Source: Liolophura sinensis
Taxonomy: Eukaryota; Mollusca; Polyplacophora; Chitonida; Chitonidae
Reading direction: 5' to 3'
Assembly: GCF_032854445.1 (NCBI RefSeq)
Contig: NC_088306.1
Coordinates: forward strand, 7,563,924-7,627,923
DNA: 64,000 nt
Position numbers and translations under genes: made by a program. Below, in pieces: positions 33,752 through 44,984 of the stretch. The stretch's first letter is position 1; each line of letters opens with the position of its first letter. The notes beneath the pieces are model-generated. The model was not told the origin of the DNA and did not search any database. It saw nothing but the letters and a program-made list of their open reading frames with translations.

Positions 33752-34111
33752 CCGGATAGCACAGTTGGTAGAGCGTCCGCTTCGGGACCGGTAGATCCAG
33801 GATCAACCCTTGGTCGAGTCACACCTAAGACTTTAAAAGAGGAAGTTGTAACTTCCTCGCTTGGCGTTCAGCATGAAGGGGATAGTGCAACGACTGGTTG
33901 ACCCGTATCAGTATAATGGCTCGGGCGGGACGGCTTACTTGCCTTCGGTAAGTCGTCTCAGTGATGCAGCACTAAATAAAAGAGCGGTGGAAATCCGTCC
34001 TGCAACAAGGAGGCACATTACACGTGCATGCACCCTAATGATTCCTTCGTCGTCATATGACTGAAAAATTGTTGAGTACGACGTTAAACCCCAAGCACTC
34101 ACTCACTCATC
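33752..34111 (+). mobile_element. SINE-B, full length
   Basis: Begins GGCCCGGATAGCACAGTTGG (A box) with a B-box-like region near GATCCAGGATCAACCC. Body includes GGCTCGGGCGGGACGGCTTA. Ends GAGTACGACGTTAAACCCC, GCACTCACTCACTCA. Confidence 0.88.
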
Positions 34112-34190
34112 GGTTAAGTGTGACCATTTGTCGACTACGTGTACCACACTGTTGTTGCTGCTCTGAGTTTACGCTCTGTGTCATAAGTTT
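34112..34190 (+). repeat. R-family fragment
   Basis: GGTTAAGTGTGACCATTTG, CACACTGTTGTTGCTGCTCTG. Confidence 0.5.
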
Positions 34191-35558
34191 TTGATATTCC
34201 AAATAATATGACTTGGGTGTTGCTAATAAAATAATTACTATGTACTGCAGTCATGCTTTTATGCTTGTATCAAGCGCATGAACTACGTCCGCTAAAGAAT
34301 CATGTGAAAAGGGTATTTTTTTTTCAAACATCAACCAGTATTAATCTAATTGGACAAGCAAACTCCTGTATTCTTCTCTAAGCCGATGGGAAATTTACCG
34401 ACAGAGCGTTTCGATGGAAATTCTCACATCTAGCCTGGGACCACTGTTATGGCAGTCTTGTCCTTCACCGGAAATACCACTCTAGATTTCCCCGAGGACC
34501 GTCGACAATGTCTACATGCAGAGCTGAAAAGAAAATAGAAGTGGTTCAGTAGTGGGCCACAGGGCAAGTCCGTCTTGATCTCAGATAAGATCTGAAAAAG
34601 GCATGATCGCAAAGGTTTCACTCGTGACTGAACAGTATATATGAGCGACTATAAAATGACAACTCCGACAACACGGTACTTCATTATGCTAAAAACTGTC
34701 AGACAATTTTGTACCAAGGCTCTGTGATGTCCATCTTTCAAGTTTCTGAGGGTTTTTCTCCCCTACTCCCAAAATAAATATGAAGAAATATATCCCAAAT
34801 TTCACAACCACTAGGGATCTATATTTCATCGTGGAATGAAATTTGAGCTGATGGTTTTGTACTCGGGAGGCTTTTTAACATGTATTTAATTTGTTTAATC
34901 GTGCCAAAAAAGTTTTCACTTATTTTCCGTGGATTAAAGAGAACAGCCATAGGCCTCTGGCCTGTTACTGTAGAACTTTCAACGTATGGCGTACAGACGT
35001 GCATAGGATGCTGATAAAAGTTGTCTTCAGCGAACTTTACAAGTTGTAAACGACAATGGGAGCGTCGCCTATTTCTTAATGTTACCAAGGCCTCACAAGC
35101 TACGAATTCACTGTCTGAGGCCGGTTTTGAACTCACACTTTGAATGCTTTATTCATTGAAACGCAAGCATCTTCAATCGTTAGAGAACGTCTCGCTCTCT
35201 TCCATCTTTTTTAAAACAATCTAGAACATAGTAGATATAAAGCAGACATTTGTACTGTGATTGTTGCCGATATGCTGAGTAACTTCACTCTGTAAATCGT
35301 TATAAATTTTTTACCTTTTGACCCCTGACTTAAAACCTTTTTGCGTCTACAGATACCGGGATCATTGGCACTGGAGACGCTTTCTGTGCCGCTTTCCAGC
35401 GGCAGATAATTAAATTTAAACGTATCCCCCAAAGATTAAAGACAGCAGTCAATATCAAGCGCTTATAGAGGTTTTTACTGTGCTATCAGTTTCGCACGCC
35501 ATGACAATGCCTTAGGAATGGCTATTTGGTATTATATCGTGTCTTTTATTTTGGGAAA
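34191..35558. other. No gene recognised (loop of the inverted repeat)
   Basis: A minus-strand frame at 34819-35136 (105 codons) has no recognisable motif or splice support. Confidence 0.35.
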
Positions 35559-36735
35559 GTGTAATCTGATTCATCATGTTGTGTAAGTAGCAGGCAACAC
35601 GTACGTCATTCTGACTTACATTTCCTTGTCCGGATATCCAGTCTTGTCTACGGGAACTTTTGTAGTTCCTGGATCGTTTGATGCTCAGCGTGAAGGATGT
35701 GTAATACACTGTGACCAGTCGTCTTCAGCATAGACTTCCAGCAGAGTGACTGTTGCACTGTAAAAGTGTAATGTTAAGAACAGCCTGTGGTAAGACGCTA
35801 TCGTAATAGGAATGAAATAGTCTTACACCACACGGTTGTTTAATGCATTCACAAGGCAAGGAAACAAGTACATGTTAACTACACATGCTTTAAATAGCAG
35901 GGAAACAAACAAATACACGTGAACTACACAGACGTTAAACACCAGACAAGTAAAACGGTACACGTGGACTACACCAACGTTAAATACCAAGCAAGCAAAC
36001 AAATACATGTGAACTAAACGGGGGTTAAATAGCAGACAAACAAAGAGCTACACGTGGACGAAAGAGGCGTTGAATACCAGGCAAGGAAACAAATACCCGT
36101 GAACTACATAAACGTTAAATACCCGGGAAGCAAACAAACACACGTGAACTACACTGACGTTAAATTCCAGACAAGCGAACAAGTACACTTGAACTACACC
36201 GACGTTAAATACCTGGAAAGAAAACAAATGCACATAGACAAAAAAGACCTTAAATTCCAGGCAAGCAAATAAATACACGAGGTTAAAACAGGAGTTAATT
36301 ATCAGGCAAGCACACAAATACACGTGGGCTACAACGACGTTAAATACCAGACAAGCAAGAAGGTACACGTGGACTACACCTATGTTAAACACCAGGCAAG
36401 CAAACAAATACGCAAATAAGCAAACGCTATATATCAGACAAACAAACAAGTACACGTGGGCTGCACCGACGTTAAATACCAGGCAAGCAAACAAATACAC
36501 GTGGACTACACTGATGTTAAATACCAGACAAGTAAGAAAGTGCACTTGTAATACACCAACGTTAAATACCAAGCAAGCAAACAAGTACACGTGAACTACA
36601 CCGACGTTAAATACCAGGCAAGCAAACAAATACCCGTGGACTAAACGGGGATTAATTACCAGGCAAGCAAACAAATACACTTGGATTAGGCAGGCGTTAA
36701 ATATCAGGCAAGCAAACAAATACGCGTGGGCGCAA
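35559..36735 (-). repeat. Right arm of a foldback-like inverted repeat
   Basis: Unique part 35559-35830, then about 19 units of the 48-bp minisatellite. The arm is inverted relative to 32222-32659; the loop between them is about 2.9 kb and contains SINEs. Confidence 0.8.
35830..36735. repeat. 48-bp minisatellite
   Basis: Plus-strand units of the form CGTTAAATACCAGGCAAGCA plus AACAAATACACGTGRACTAC. Because 48 is divisible by three, it leaves long open frames on the minus strand that repeat a 16-residue hydrophobic unit (YLFACLVFNVGVVHV); these are not taken as genes. Confidence 0.92.
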
Positions 36736-39309
36736 ATATATTTGTGCGAAGTATAACCTACTGACGTGACTAGTACCAACACACATAGATGTCATTCTGG
36801 CCTACTTTTTCTTTCGTCAAGAGAAACCACTGGGTTACTGCTGTAACTTTGTTACTTTGGTGGGGTCAAACTGAGCAGTCTGCGTAATATGATGATGGCC
36901 GTGTAAATCTTTTTAAGCCGTTACCAGGGAGGTGGAGATCTGCACTGAATGCACTTTATTTTTTTATTTTCACTTTATAGAGAGTTAAAGACATTCAGAC
37001 ATTAGGGTTCTAAGATTATAGACCATACTATCAAAGCTCAGGAACACTCTGACGTCACAGGAAGTATGTCCAACTCTAATCCCAACACTCTCTGTTGGAA
37101 TAGCTCTTTATACACATGAGTAAAAGACTACTGTTAAAAGATTCCCAAAAATTCCTTCCTTCTGGTGAACATCAGAAAACAACGTAATGTGATCTAAAGG
37201 TCTTAGATACTGTGAATATGGGCCATAAAGGCCACCTTACTATTCAAATATCTGAATGCCTTTCAGCACTCTTAAAAATAAAATCTTAGTTTTACGCATA
37301 ATGTTCAGTTGTTTGTATGATGGGCTTTTATCTTTCACATTTTATCTTTCTTTCACTTAAAAGGCCATAAAATGTTTGTTGGTTCTAATATACACTGACC
37401 ACGATATGATGAAAATCATATCCAGTTGGATATAAACATCCATCTGTTCATTCATTTATTCACTCACACATCCAGGTCGACAAGCCACGACTCAGTGTGA
37501 AAGAAAAAAAAAATACAATAGGCCTGGAACACACTTTTTCATATCCACCCGAAATGATCATGGATTAACACAGTTAACTGATTCCAGAAGCCGCAGTCTG
37601 ATATTCATCTACTTGATGACGTAAACGCAAGTATTTTGTCTAAAAATGGCAGCATCATTACGGAATGTTGTAGCTTTTCTATCAAGAAGTCTCTCCTTTC
37701 TTTGGAACGGAGATCAGAATAGTTAGTCATTACTTTGGTCATGGTATGCCGATAAAGCCCAATCTCCGTTAAATCCTAATTGTTTATTATTATTCGTAAT
37801 ATATTACACACAGAACAGAATTATTAATTCGGCCCATTTCAGAATTTGCCAAAACGATGGCAAAGCCAGATTGAGTTCAAGTCTAACCAGCAGGCTAAAC
37901 TGAGCCTCGGGGGACGGTCATTACGCTGGGTAACGTTTCCGCTCTGAAGGATTCTTTAACAGATGTTTTGCATGCCACAAGATAAGTTTAAAAGGAATCA
38001 TTTGTTAATGGGAGACAAAAATAGAACCACATATCGCCGAAGGTGAAGCATCGTCTTATTATCAGGTACACACTTAACGTCTGCGATGGACTGCATTTCC
38101 AGAGTCTATGCGTCGAAACAGATTCTGGTATACCTACAGTTAACCATACTGCTCTGTCTCTATACTCGGAAGGCCAGTTACAAAAACGACGTTCAGGTCC
38201 ATCTTTCCATATATACTTATACAGCAAGCAACTGTATGAACAACGAGACATCCCCTGAATATGTAATCCTTGTATGTAGTTGAACTGAAGGCTTTGTTGC
38301 CTTTGGCGTTAATATAGCGGTGACCGCTTTGGTTCACCACCGAAACAATAAGTGATGCAATTCTCCCTATTAAGCCTTTGTGAGAAATGGTAGTATAGGG
38401 AGTAGAGAAATCAAAAGAGGAGATGTCCTTATAAAGTACGTGTATCTGGGCGTCTAGTTCTTCAGAGCGACGTGTATAGTTTTAATAAATCCATATACTT
38501 TGGACGCCTAAGTTGTTTTTGCAATTACACAACTATCCTTTTCCCAAAATTACAATAATTATTCCAGGCAGTCGTTTGGTGTTACCTTCATGCTAATACA
38601 ATGCACGGCGTCCAAAGATTACATATAGTACGCCTGTGTCGAGATGCGATATAACGACAACAAATTCAAGTTCTGTCAAAGGTAGGTAAATAGGCATAAG
38701 TGCCGTAAAGTGGCGACTTTATTGTGTATTGGAATGTCACCTCGTTACCATAATGTTGTAACTTCGTATTGAACTTGCACAACATGGATCGTGCTGTAGA
38801 ATAAGACGGTAACCAGGACAACAATGCTACATAGACGATATACATTCTTACACATCTATTACAATAAAGTAGGTAATATTTTAGCTTCAGATTACTATGC
38901 CTACACTCTGGTGACTTACGCCAAAGCTCTCTACAGCGACGCGTCATAAGAACTATAAAAAGAGCACTTATGACAGGGTGCTGCTATACGTTATTCCTAA
39001 CTCTTGAGAAAGCCTAGCTTGGCATGACAATGTGAATCTGATATTGGCCAATTTAAAAGAAGAATTAAAAAACAATGTATACCATCTGATGACAAGAGAC
39101 TCTAAATGAAACTATCGGTTGATCGTTTCTAACGCTGTTTTATACATCTGCACTATTTTTATAATAATTATGCACAACATGATCCTAACGGCCACTAGAA
39201 ACAATCTTGTTATAGAATACCGATTAAATATATGTAGTTTCGCGCGAAAATAACAGTGGTGAGGCTAAGCCTGTAAACATGCCGATGTGCGTCGCACGAA
39301 TTCAAAAGA
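36736..39309. other. No gene seen
   Basis: No R, SINE or coding match. Overlapping short frames near 38040-38340 on both strands have no support. Confidence 0.35.
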
Positions 39310-39665
39310 TACAGCTGTCTAACCTTGTTTAATTGTTATTTGACCCGGAACTCATTCTTGGACTACGAATTTGAACTTTGATATGGATTTCATGCCTGGA
39401 ATATTCATTGTCTGCCCAGCATCATTGAAAACTGATGACTGCCTCTCTCTTGTGTGTTACCGGCTTTATTTCTTATGTGTATAATTTCTTACATACCTTT
39501 GTCTTTGGCAGCTAGTGTTGCTAGTGTTAAACGTTGTTTTGGAAATGGATCTTGCGATTATCGACTTGGAACGCCCTTTACGGACTACGAATGGTATATG
39601 AATGTCGGACATGACGCTTATATTCCTACTAGTGGTAGAAATGCGATGCGAGTGTAGAGAGCGAT
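39310..39665 (+). repeat. R-family copy with the signal-peptide-like exon, inverted to 1311-1690
   Basis: The plus-strand frame 39454-39657 reads a hydrophobic leader (ALFLMCIISYIPLSLAAS), then KRCFGNGSCDYRLGTPFTDY, EWYMNVGHDAY, and stops 12 codons later. Like its inverted partner it opens with GTG where other copies have ATG. The peptide core is better conserved than the rest, which could mean past selection or recent duplication. Confidence 0.5.
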
Positions 39666-40334
39666 AAATACGCTGTAAGGAGCATGTATTATGCTTTTAA
39701 AAGCATGTTTATGCAGGATTAATATACACAATCCCTGACGACCATTTGGTGCCTGACAATTGAGTTCCACGCATAACAGTGTGATGATTAGCACCCTCTT
39801 AACGTAAGATTACGTTTGAAACTCCGTCGCAGGAGCTACTGTCAAGGAAAACATGCCGAGACTGAAAACCTGGATAAAACTAACTTGACCATTTGATAGG
39901 TATTATCGCTCCTGAAGCATGATTGCTTGAAGATGGTAGATTTATTTTTTTACTCATTTTTTATTGTTGGTGAAATTTATACTTTTATAAATTTATACAA
40001 TGCCAAACAAAAGAGCCTAGGATAATCTGCCTTGGCATGCCACTGAAGTATATACTTGATACACGCCGTATCAATTGAAGACAAGTGATCCTCAATGAAT
40101 ATTAGGCTGCTCAGATGGGCGCAACAGCTTATTACTATCAACACCTCAACAGTGGAAGCGTGTGTTGCAGACATTAAGACATGTCCTTTTATACACTGAA
40201 TAATACAACGATATACCCCGATTCAACATTTTGGAGTATGCATTTAGCTGATGGGCGAAGGCTGGATTATGCTCACTTCGGGGTTGCCTGGGCTACATGC
40301 ATGTGTCGTTTCCAGCATGTCATCAACGTGGGGA
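39666..40334. other. No gene seen
   Basis: No recognisable feature. Confidence 0.4.
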
Positions 40335-40396
40335 GCCGCCGTCGTATAGATGAAATATTCGTGAGTACAGCTTAAAACACCAATCAAATAAATAAA
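40335..40396 (+). mobile_element. SINE-A tail fragment
   Basis: CCGCCGTCGTATAGATGAAA, TGAGTACAGCTTAAAACACC and AAATA tail. Confidence 0.75.
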
Positions 40397-41243
40397 TCAA
40401 CGTGGGATGCCATTAACAGCAGTGTATATATAGGCATAACTATCTTTAAAGTTAAAGTTAGTACATGTATATGTCCTCATACCTTTAGTGCTAATAAGCA
40501 AATATGTTAAATCATGTAACTCTGCTGCATAGCTGATGAAAATAAAAACTGTAACCAGTCCTGCTCGGCAGACTGAGGGTGTGGCACTTTGCCAAGCGAC
40601 CATTTTCATGTGTGACTTGCGGCATATTGGTAAAAGACAAGTGGTCTCGAGCGAACGTCATGTAACATCACACAAAAGAGCAACATCGATCGTCATATTA
40701 CAACTAAGACTCCAAGAACAATGGGAGCAAGGTGACGTTGGCCATTCCTTGCTCTGCCTGGTGTGACTGAGCGATTGAAAGGCAAAGAAAACACTAAACC
40801 AAGTAAAACTATCAGATAAAAAAACCCATCAAGCATTGTCCATGAAAGTAGTTCGACTTACTTTGAGGGGTTTAAACATCATAGTCTACAGTGGTCGGTA
40901 GTGATCAGTTAGTTTAAAGATCCGTTCTACTCATGCTTTCATAGATCTGTATCAAGCAGTCTGTATGAGTTAAGTGGCAAAATCCTAATGTTGAGTCACT
41001 GGTCCCAGTATAGTTGAAAATGCCACAGTATATGTACTAGGTTCAAAAATTTCTTTAAAAATCGAATTGTTTGTCTCATGTTTTTCCTGTTATATATGCT
41101 TTTCGTTAGCGTTTCCAGTGTCTTTAACGGGATACGCCTTATTCTCTAGGCGATTGCCCATTCCCTGTGGTACAATGATCGCGTAGACGGAGTATAAAGA
41201 ATTGGAATGAATGTAGATAAGTTTCTGAGCAGTGAGAGTGTCA
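40397..41243. other. No gene seen
   Basis: Short overlapping frames at 40397-40766 lack support. Confidence 0.35.
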
Positions 41244-41417
41244 CAGTCGACATGCTGGCTTTCTCTCCGGCCGTAAGTGGGAGGGTCTGCCAGCATCCTG
41301 CGGATGGTCGTGGGTTTCCCCCGGGCTCTGCCCGGTTTCCACCCACCATAATGCTGGCCGCCGTCGTATAAGTGAAATATTCTTGAGTACGGCGTAAAAG
41401 ACCAATCAAAAAAAAAA
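41244..41417 (+). mobile_element. SINE-A, head-less copy
   Basis: CCGGCCGTAAGTGGGAGGGTC through GTACGGCGTAAAAGACCAATC and a poly-A tail. Confidence 0.85.
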
Positions 41418-41439
41418 TCACACTAGTCAGGTATTATCT

Positions 41440-44400
41440 ATGCATAACCCAATGGTTTTTTCCAACCTATTAGGTTGTGCGGCATCCGATGACAAAGCGG
41501 TCACATTGTGATTGGACATAATGCCATCTAATCAGTGAAACACATCCCAAGGTTAATGTTGGTAGTCTCTCCCCAGCCAACTGGCTGGCCTCTCAGCGGA
41601 GTGTGCAGACAGTGTGGCCAGGGTGGATCACGCAACATACACATTCTCCTTGTCCCGATGGGCAATGCCATTGTGAGAGATGATCTTGAGTAGACTTCGT
41701 TGAACCGATCGTACAATAAGTCCATGAATCTACAGACTTTGGTCATGCAGTTTTCTTGCAATATAGAATTTTTGCAGGGCTACGTATAGGATACGGATGC
41801 TAGGGTTTTTACTTTGTACTTACGGCAACGAGGAGACATTCTAATGTGTGTATACACTGTATATCTACTGTGTCGTCTTGTGATAGAGCGAATCTATGTC
41901 ACCAAAGCGATACCAACACATAATGTTGATGGCAAAGACACCAGACATGAAATCCCACCCAATCCTGTTATACTGACAACGAGCCAACCTGTCCTGTTCT
42001 CTCGTTTTTTTCTCAGCTTTGAGGATAAAAGCAAACAAGCCTCAGGTACCATGTTCAGAGGCATTGGCATGATCCGTCCTAGGTTTCATTTCAGACCTCT
42101 CGAGTACACTTTTCAAATTGGTAAATTCTGTTGCAGGAATTTGGATCATTTTTACTGTACTGATGTGAGAGACTTGTGAATATCTGTTGCTTGCCAAAGG
42201 CTAAATTCCTATCTGTTGAGTCAATGTGGTAGTAATTGTAGATATAAGCGGATTCGGTCTTGGCAAACTATAACAAAAATTGTTATAACACAACGGTATG
42301 TTTTTTGTTTGACTGTACGGGTTTTGGGTGAAAAACCACAACGTCGAAATGAAAAAAATGTATGCAAAGATTTTTAGTGTATGTATACATGCATATAAGT
42401 GGTAGAAATTGCCAGTTAAGGCGGAAGACCTTTATATGACGACCTCCAATAAAAAGGAAATAGAGAAAAATTAAGACAGTAACTTAGAATAGTAACAAAC
42501 CAGGAATAGACGCTATTGGTAGTGATTTCAAAAAAAAAATCAAAAAAGTCCATTCAAACGTGAAAAACACTTTGTTATGCTTCTGCTCTGTGCGAATTTA
42601 CTGGTGGAAATCTTTTTTCCATGAGAACAGTTTTGGTCGACTTTTCCCCCTTCAATAAGCTCATTTCCACGCCGAGACACGTTGAAATGCCTTCATGTCT
42701 GCGTTCTCGAGTCTTTTTTCGTAAACCAGCAGCCTTAAATTTACCCAGGATTTAGTTTACCTTAAGGCTTCAGGAGAAATTCAAAATTAAACAAGTTTTT
42801 TCTTTCAGAAACAACGTTTTTACACCGTGCCATGAAGGTCAGGAAAGGTTGGTACAAAACTGTCTTGATCAGTCAGTTCCAAGCCTGAAGCATACTTCCG
42901 ACCGGATTTACTTTGCTTTCATTCCTTTCAACCGACTCGGGAAAGATTTAAGAAGATTCCAAATAACTAGAACATAATTTCACTTTTTTTCGTCTAGGAG
43001 CTCAGGATGTTTTCTTTCTGTAGGCGGTTTGTGTTATTTCTTCACGATGCAAACTATAACTCAATTCAAAGATATTTATTTCGGTCTTTTTACATCCCAT
43101 AATCATATAAACGAAAGCAATTAATTATTTATTGAAAAAAGGAACGGATATTAACAAGGCATTTTTCTGCATCAGATACATGATCTGTTATTGTCATTTT
43201 TGTCGAATTTTTTTTTCCCAATTGTTGGTATTGAATTCAGTGAAATATTTTACTAAACTGAATGTGTGAAATTGAAAGTGTGATTTCGTCATGTGCGACC
43301 AATCGAATAAAAATATGTCCAAGTGTACTTTATACGATTTGCACCTTTCCACTATAATCGAATGACACATGCGTTATCAAAGCAGAATGGCAGTTCGCCC
43401 TTGAAGGAAGGACTTTAATTAAACGATTGTTTTCTAATGATGGAAATCATATACTACAGTCCAAAAAATATCAGTGTAAATAATCTCACACGGTTTAATG
43501 GTGTACGTCAACTTGCGCTTACTAATTGTTTTTTTCAAACAGATACCTTGCGTCACTTTCTCACTGGCCTAATTATACATGTACCACGCCAACTGAACAC
43601 TTGTTTAGTGTTCCTTCTAAAATCTCAACTGGAATTCCTTGATATATCAGTGAGGAATTTTGCTTTCTCTTTTAACCTTTTCACATCCACTGAGAGTCGT
43701 GGGATGAATTTATCCCAAGCACTTCGTTACTTCACATATTTTCTTTCTGCCCTCTCTGTGGACCATGAGGGAGTACTGCACCAATGATATTTGTAAAAGC
43801 GATTTTGCATGTAAGAAATTACGAAACGCCTCCTATCGATTGTAAAACAAATTCCGACGTCGAAAACAAACAAACGGCTGAGTAACTTGTTAGATAATGA
43901 ATGTATCCAATATTTCCGATGTCCCACAACCCCTTCTCGTGACAACGTTATTTTCATTCCATTCCCGATGAAAGCAATTTTGACGTCACAGAAAGACTGA
44001 ACATTTTCAACCAGTGTGAGACATCCGGTTCACCTTTTTTCTAGAATACTACCTATGATTGGTTAATTGCGTGTTCTTGAATGACATTTTTGAAAGGGTT
44101 GTTAAGATTGGTAGATATTAGATCACATCACTTAAAATATTATGTAAACGTCAATTTTTATGACAGAAGCTAAACTGCCAATAATAAGAAATCAATGGAC
44201 ATTTGAGCCCATAAGCACACACATTACATAGATGACAGCGATTCCCGCTGATACTGATTCTCTTTTCAAAACCGTGTGTGGTAAAAACCTATAAATATAC
44301 GTTAATGACTGAGCGAATGTTATTTTCCGTGATCGAACGTTCATATTAGTGTGAAGGGTATTCATAAAACGTTGTTCTGTGTTTAACATATAGGAACATG
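41440..44400. repeat. Old tandem duplication, unit 1
   Basis: Co-linear matches to unit 2 about 3.5 kb downstream: TAACCCAATGG; CTCTCCCCAGCCAA; GATCGTACAATAAGTC; GGTAGTAATTGTAG; AAGCTCATTTCCACGCCGA; CCGGATTTACTTTG; TTAATTATTTATTGAAAAA; ACACACATTACATAGATGAC. Divergence is high. A 116-codon plus-strand frame (43437-43787) is not conserved in unit 2, so no gene is called. Confidence 0.7.
41900..42110 (-). mobile_element. SINE-C, old copy
   Basis: ACACCAGACATGAAATCCCACC, ATACTGACAACGAGCCAACCTG and CAGGTACCATGTTCAGAGGC parallel the copies at 13375 and 15425. Confidence 0.4.
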
Positions 44401-44799
44401 ACTGATGTGGTCGCAGGCTCGAATCCAGCTCTCTTAGGGTCTTTAATTCTACATTTTTACTGACATGTCGTTTCGTTTACGATGACTGGTCTGATACTTG
44501 ATCAGCCGACATTAAATATTATATAAATACGCTGAAATGTTTAGATGTAAGCGACATTGTCTAACGCACGCGTAAACGTAGTGGAAATACATCAAGTCCC
44601 ATGTTCAACACCTCCAACGAGGATTTTCTGCTGGCTCTGCGGTGTAACACAAACAGAAGTATGGTCAAAAATATTATTAATGCCTGAGTGGTAGAAACGC
44701 CATAGTGAATGCATTCGCTTTCAGATGCCTGTTGGAACAAATAAGTCTATCAATTAGTTTTGTCTAAAATATGGCTTTCTTTGGAGTTCTGAAGAACAT

Positions 44800-44835
44800 G
44801 GCACGGCGTAAAACACCTATCAAACAAATAAATGG
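44800..44835 (+). mobile_element. SINE-A tail fragment
   Basis: GGCACGGCGTAAAACACCTA with AAATA tail, about 35 bases. Confidence 0.65.
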
Positions 44836-44984
44836 TTTGAAATGGGTGATTGAAGAAAGTGCGTCTCAATTCAGAAATACAGGATTTCTGATTCCGCTAC
44901 ACAATGTACAGACCTGCTCTACTTTAAGGTCGCCAGATAATCTTCCGTGCAACGAGGGTGCCAACACAAATCCACAGCCGTCAA

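Noticed and set aside
36048-36782. 244-codon minus-strand frame repeating a hydrophobic 16-residue unit, like a multi-pass membrane protein
   Set aside because: It is the translation of a 48-bp minisatellite; 48 is divisible by three, so frames stay open by chance. Plus-strand frames are also open, and no start or splice context fits.
43437-43787. 116-codon plus-strand frame as a gene
   Set aside because: The matching region of the tandem partner (about 47000-47300) does not keep the frame, and no motif is seen.
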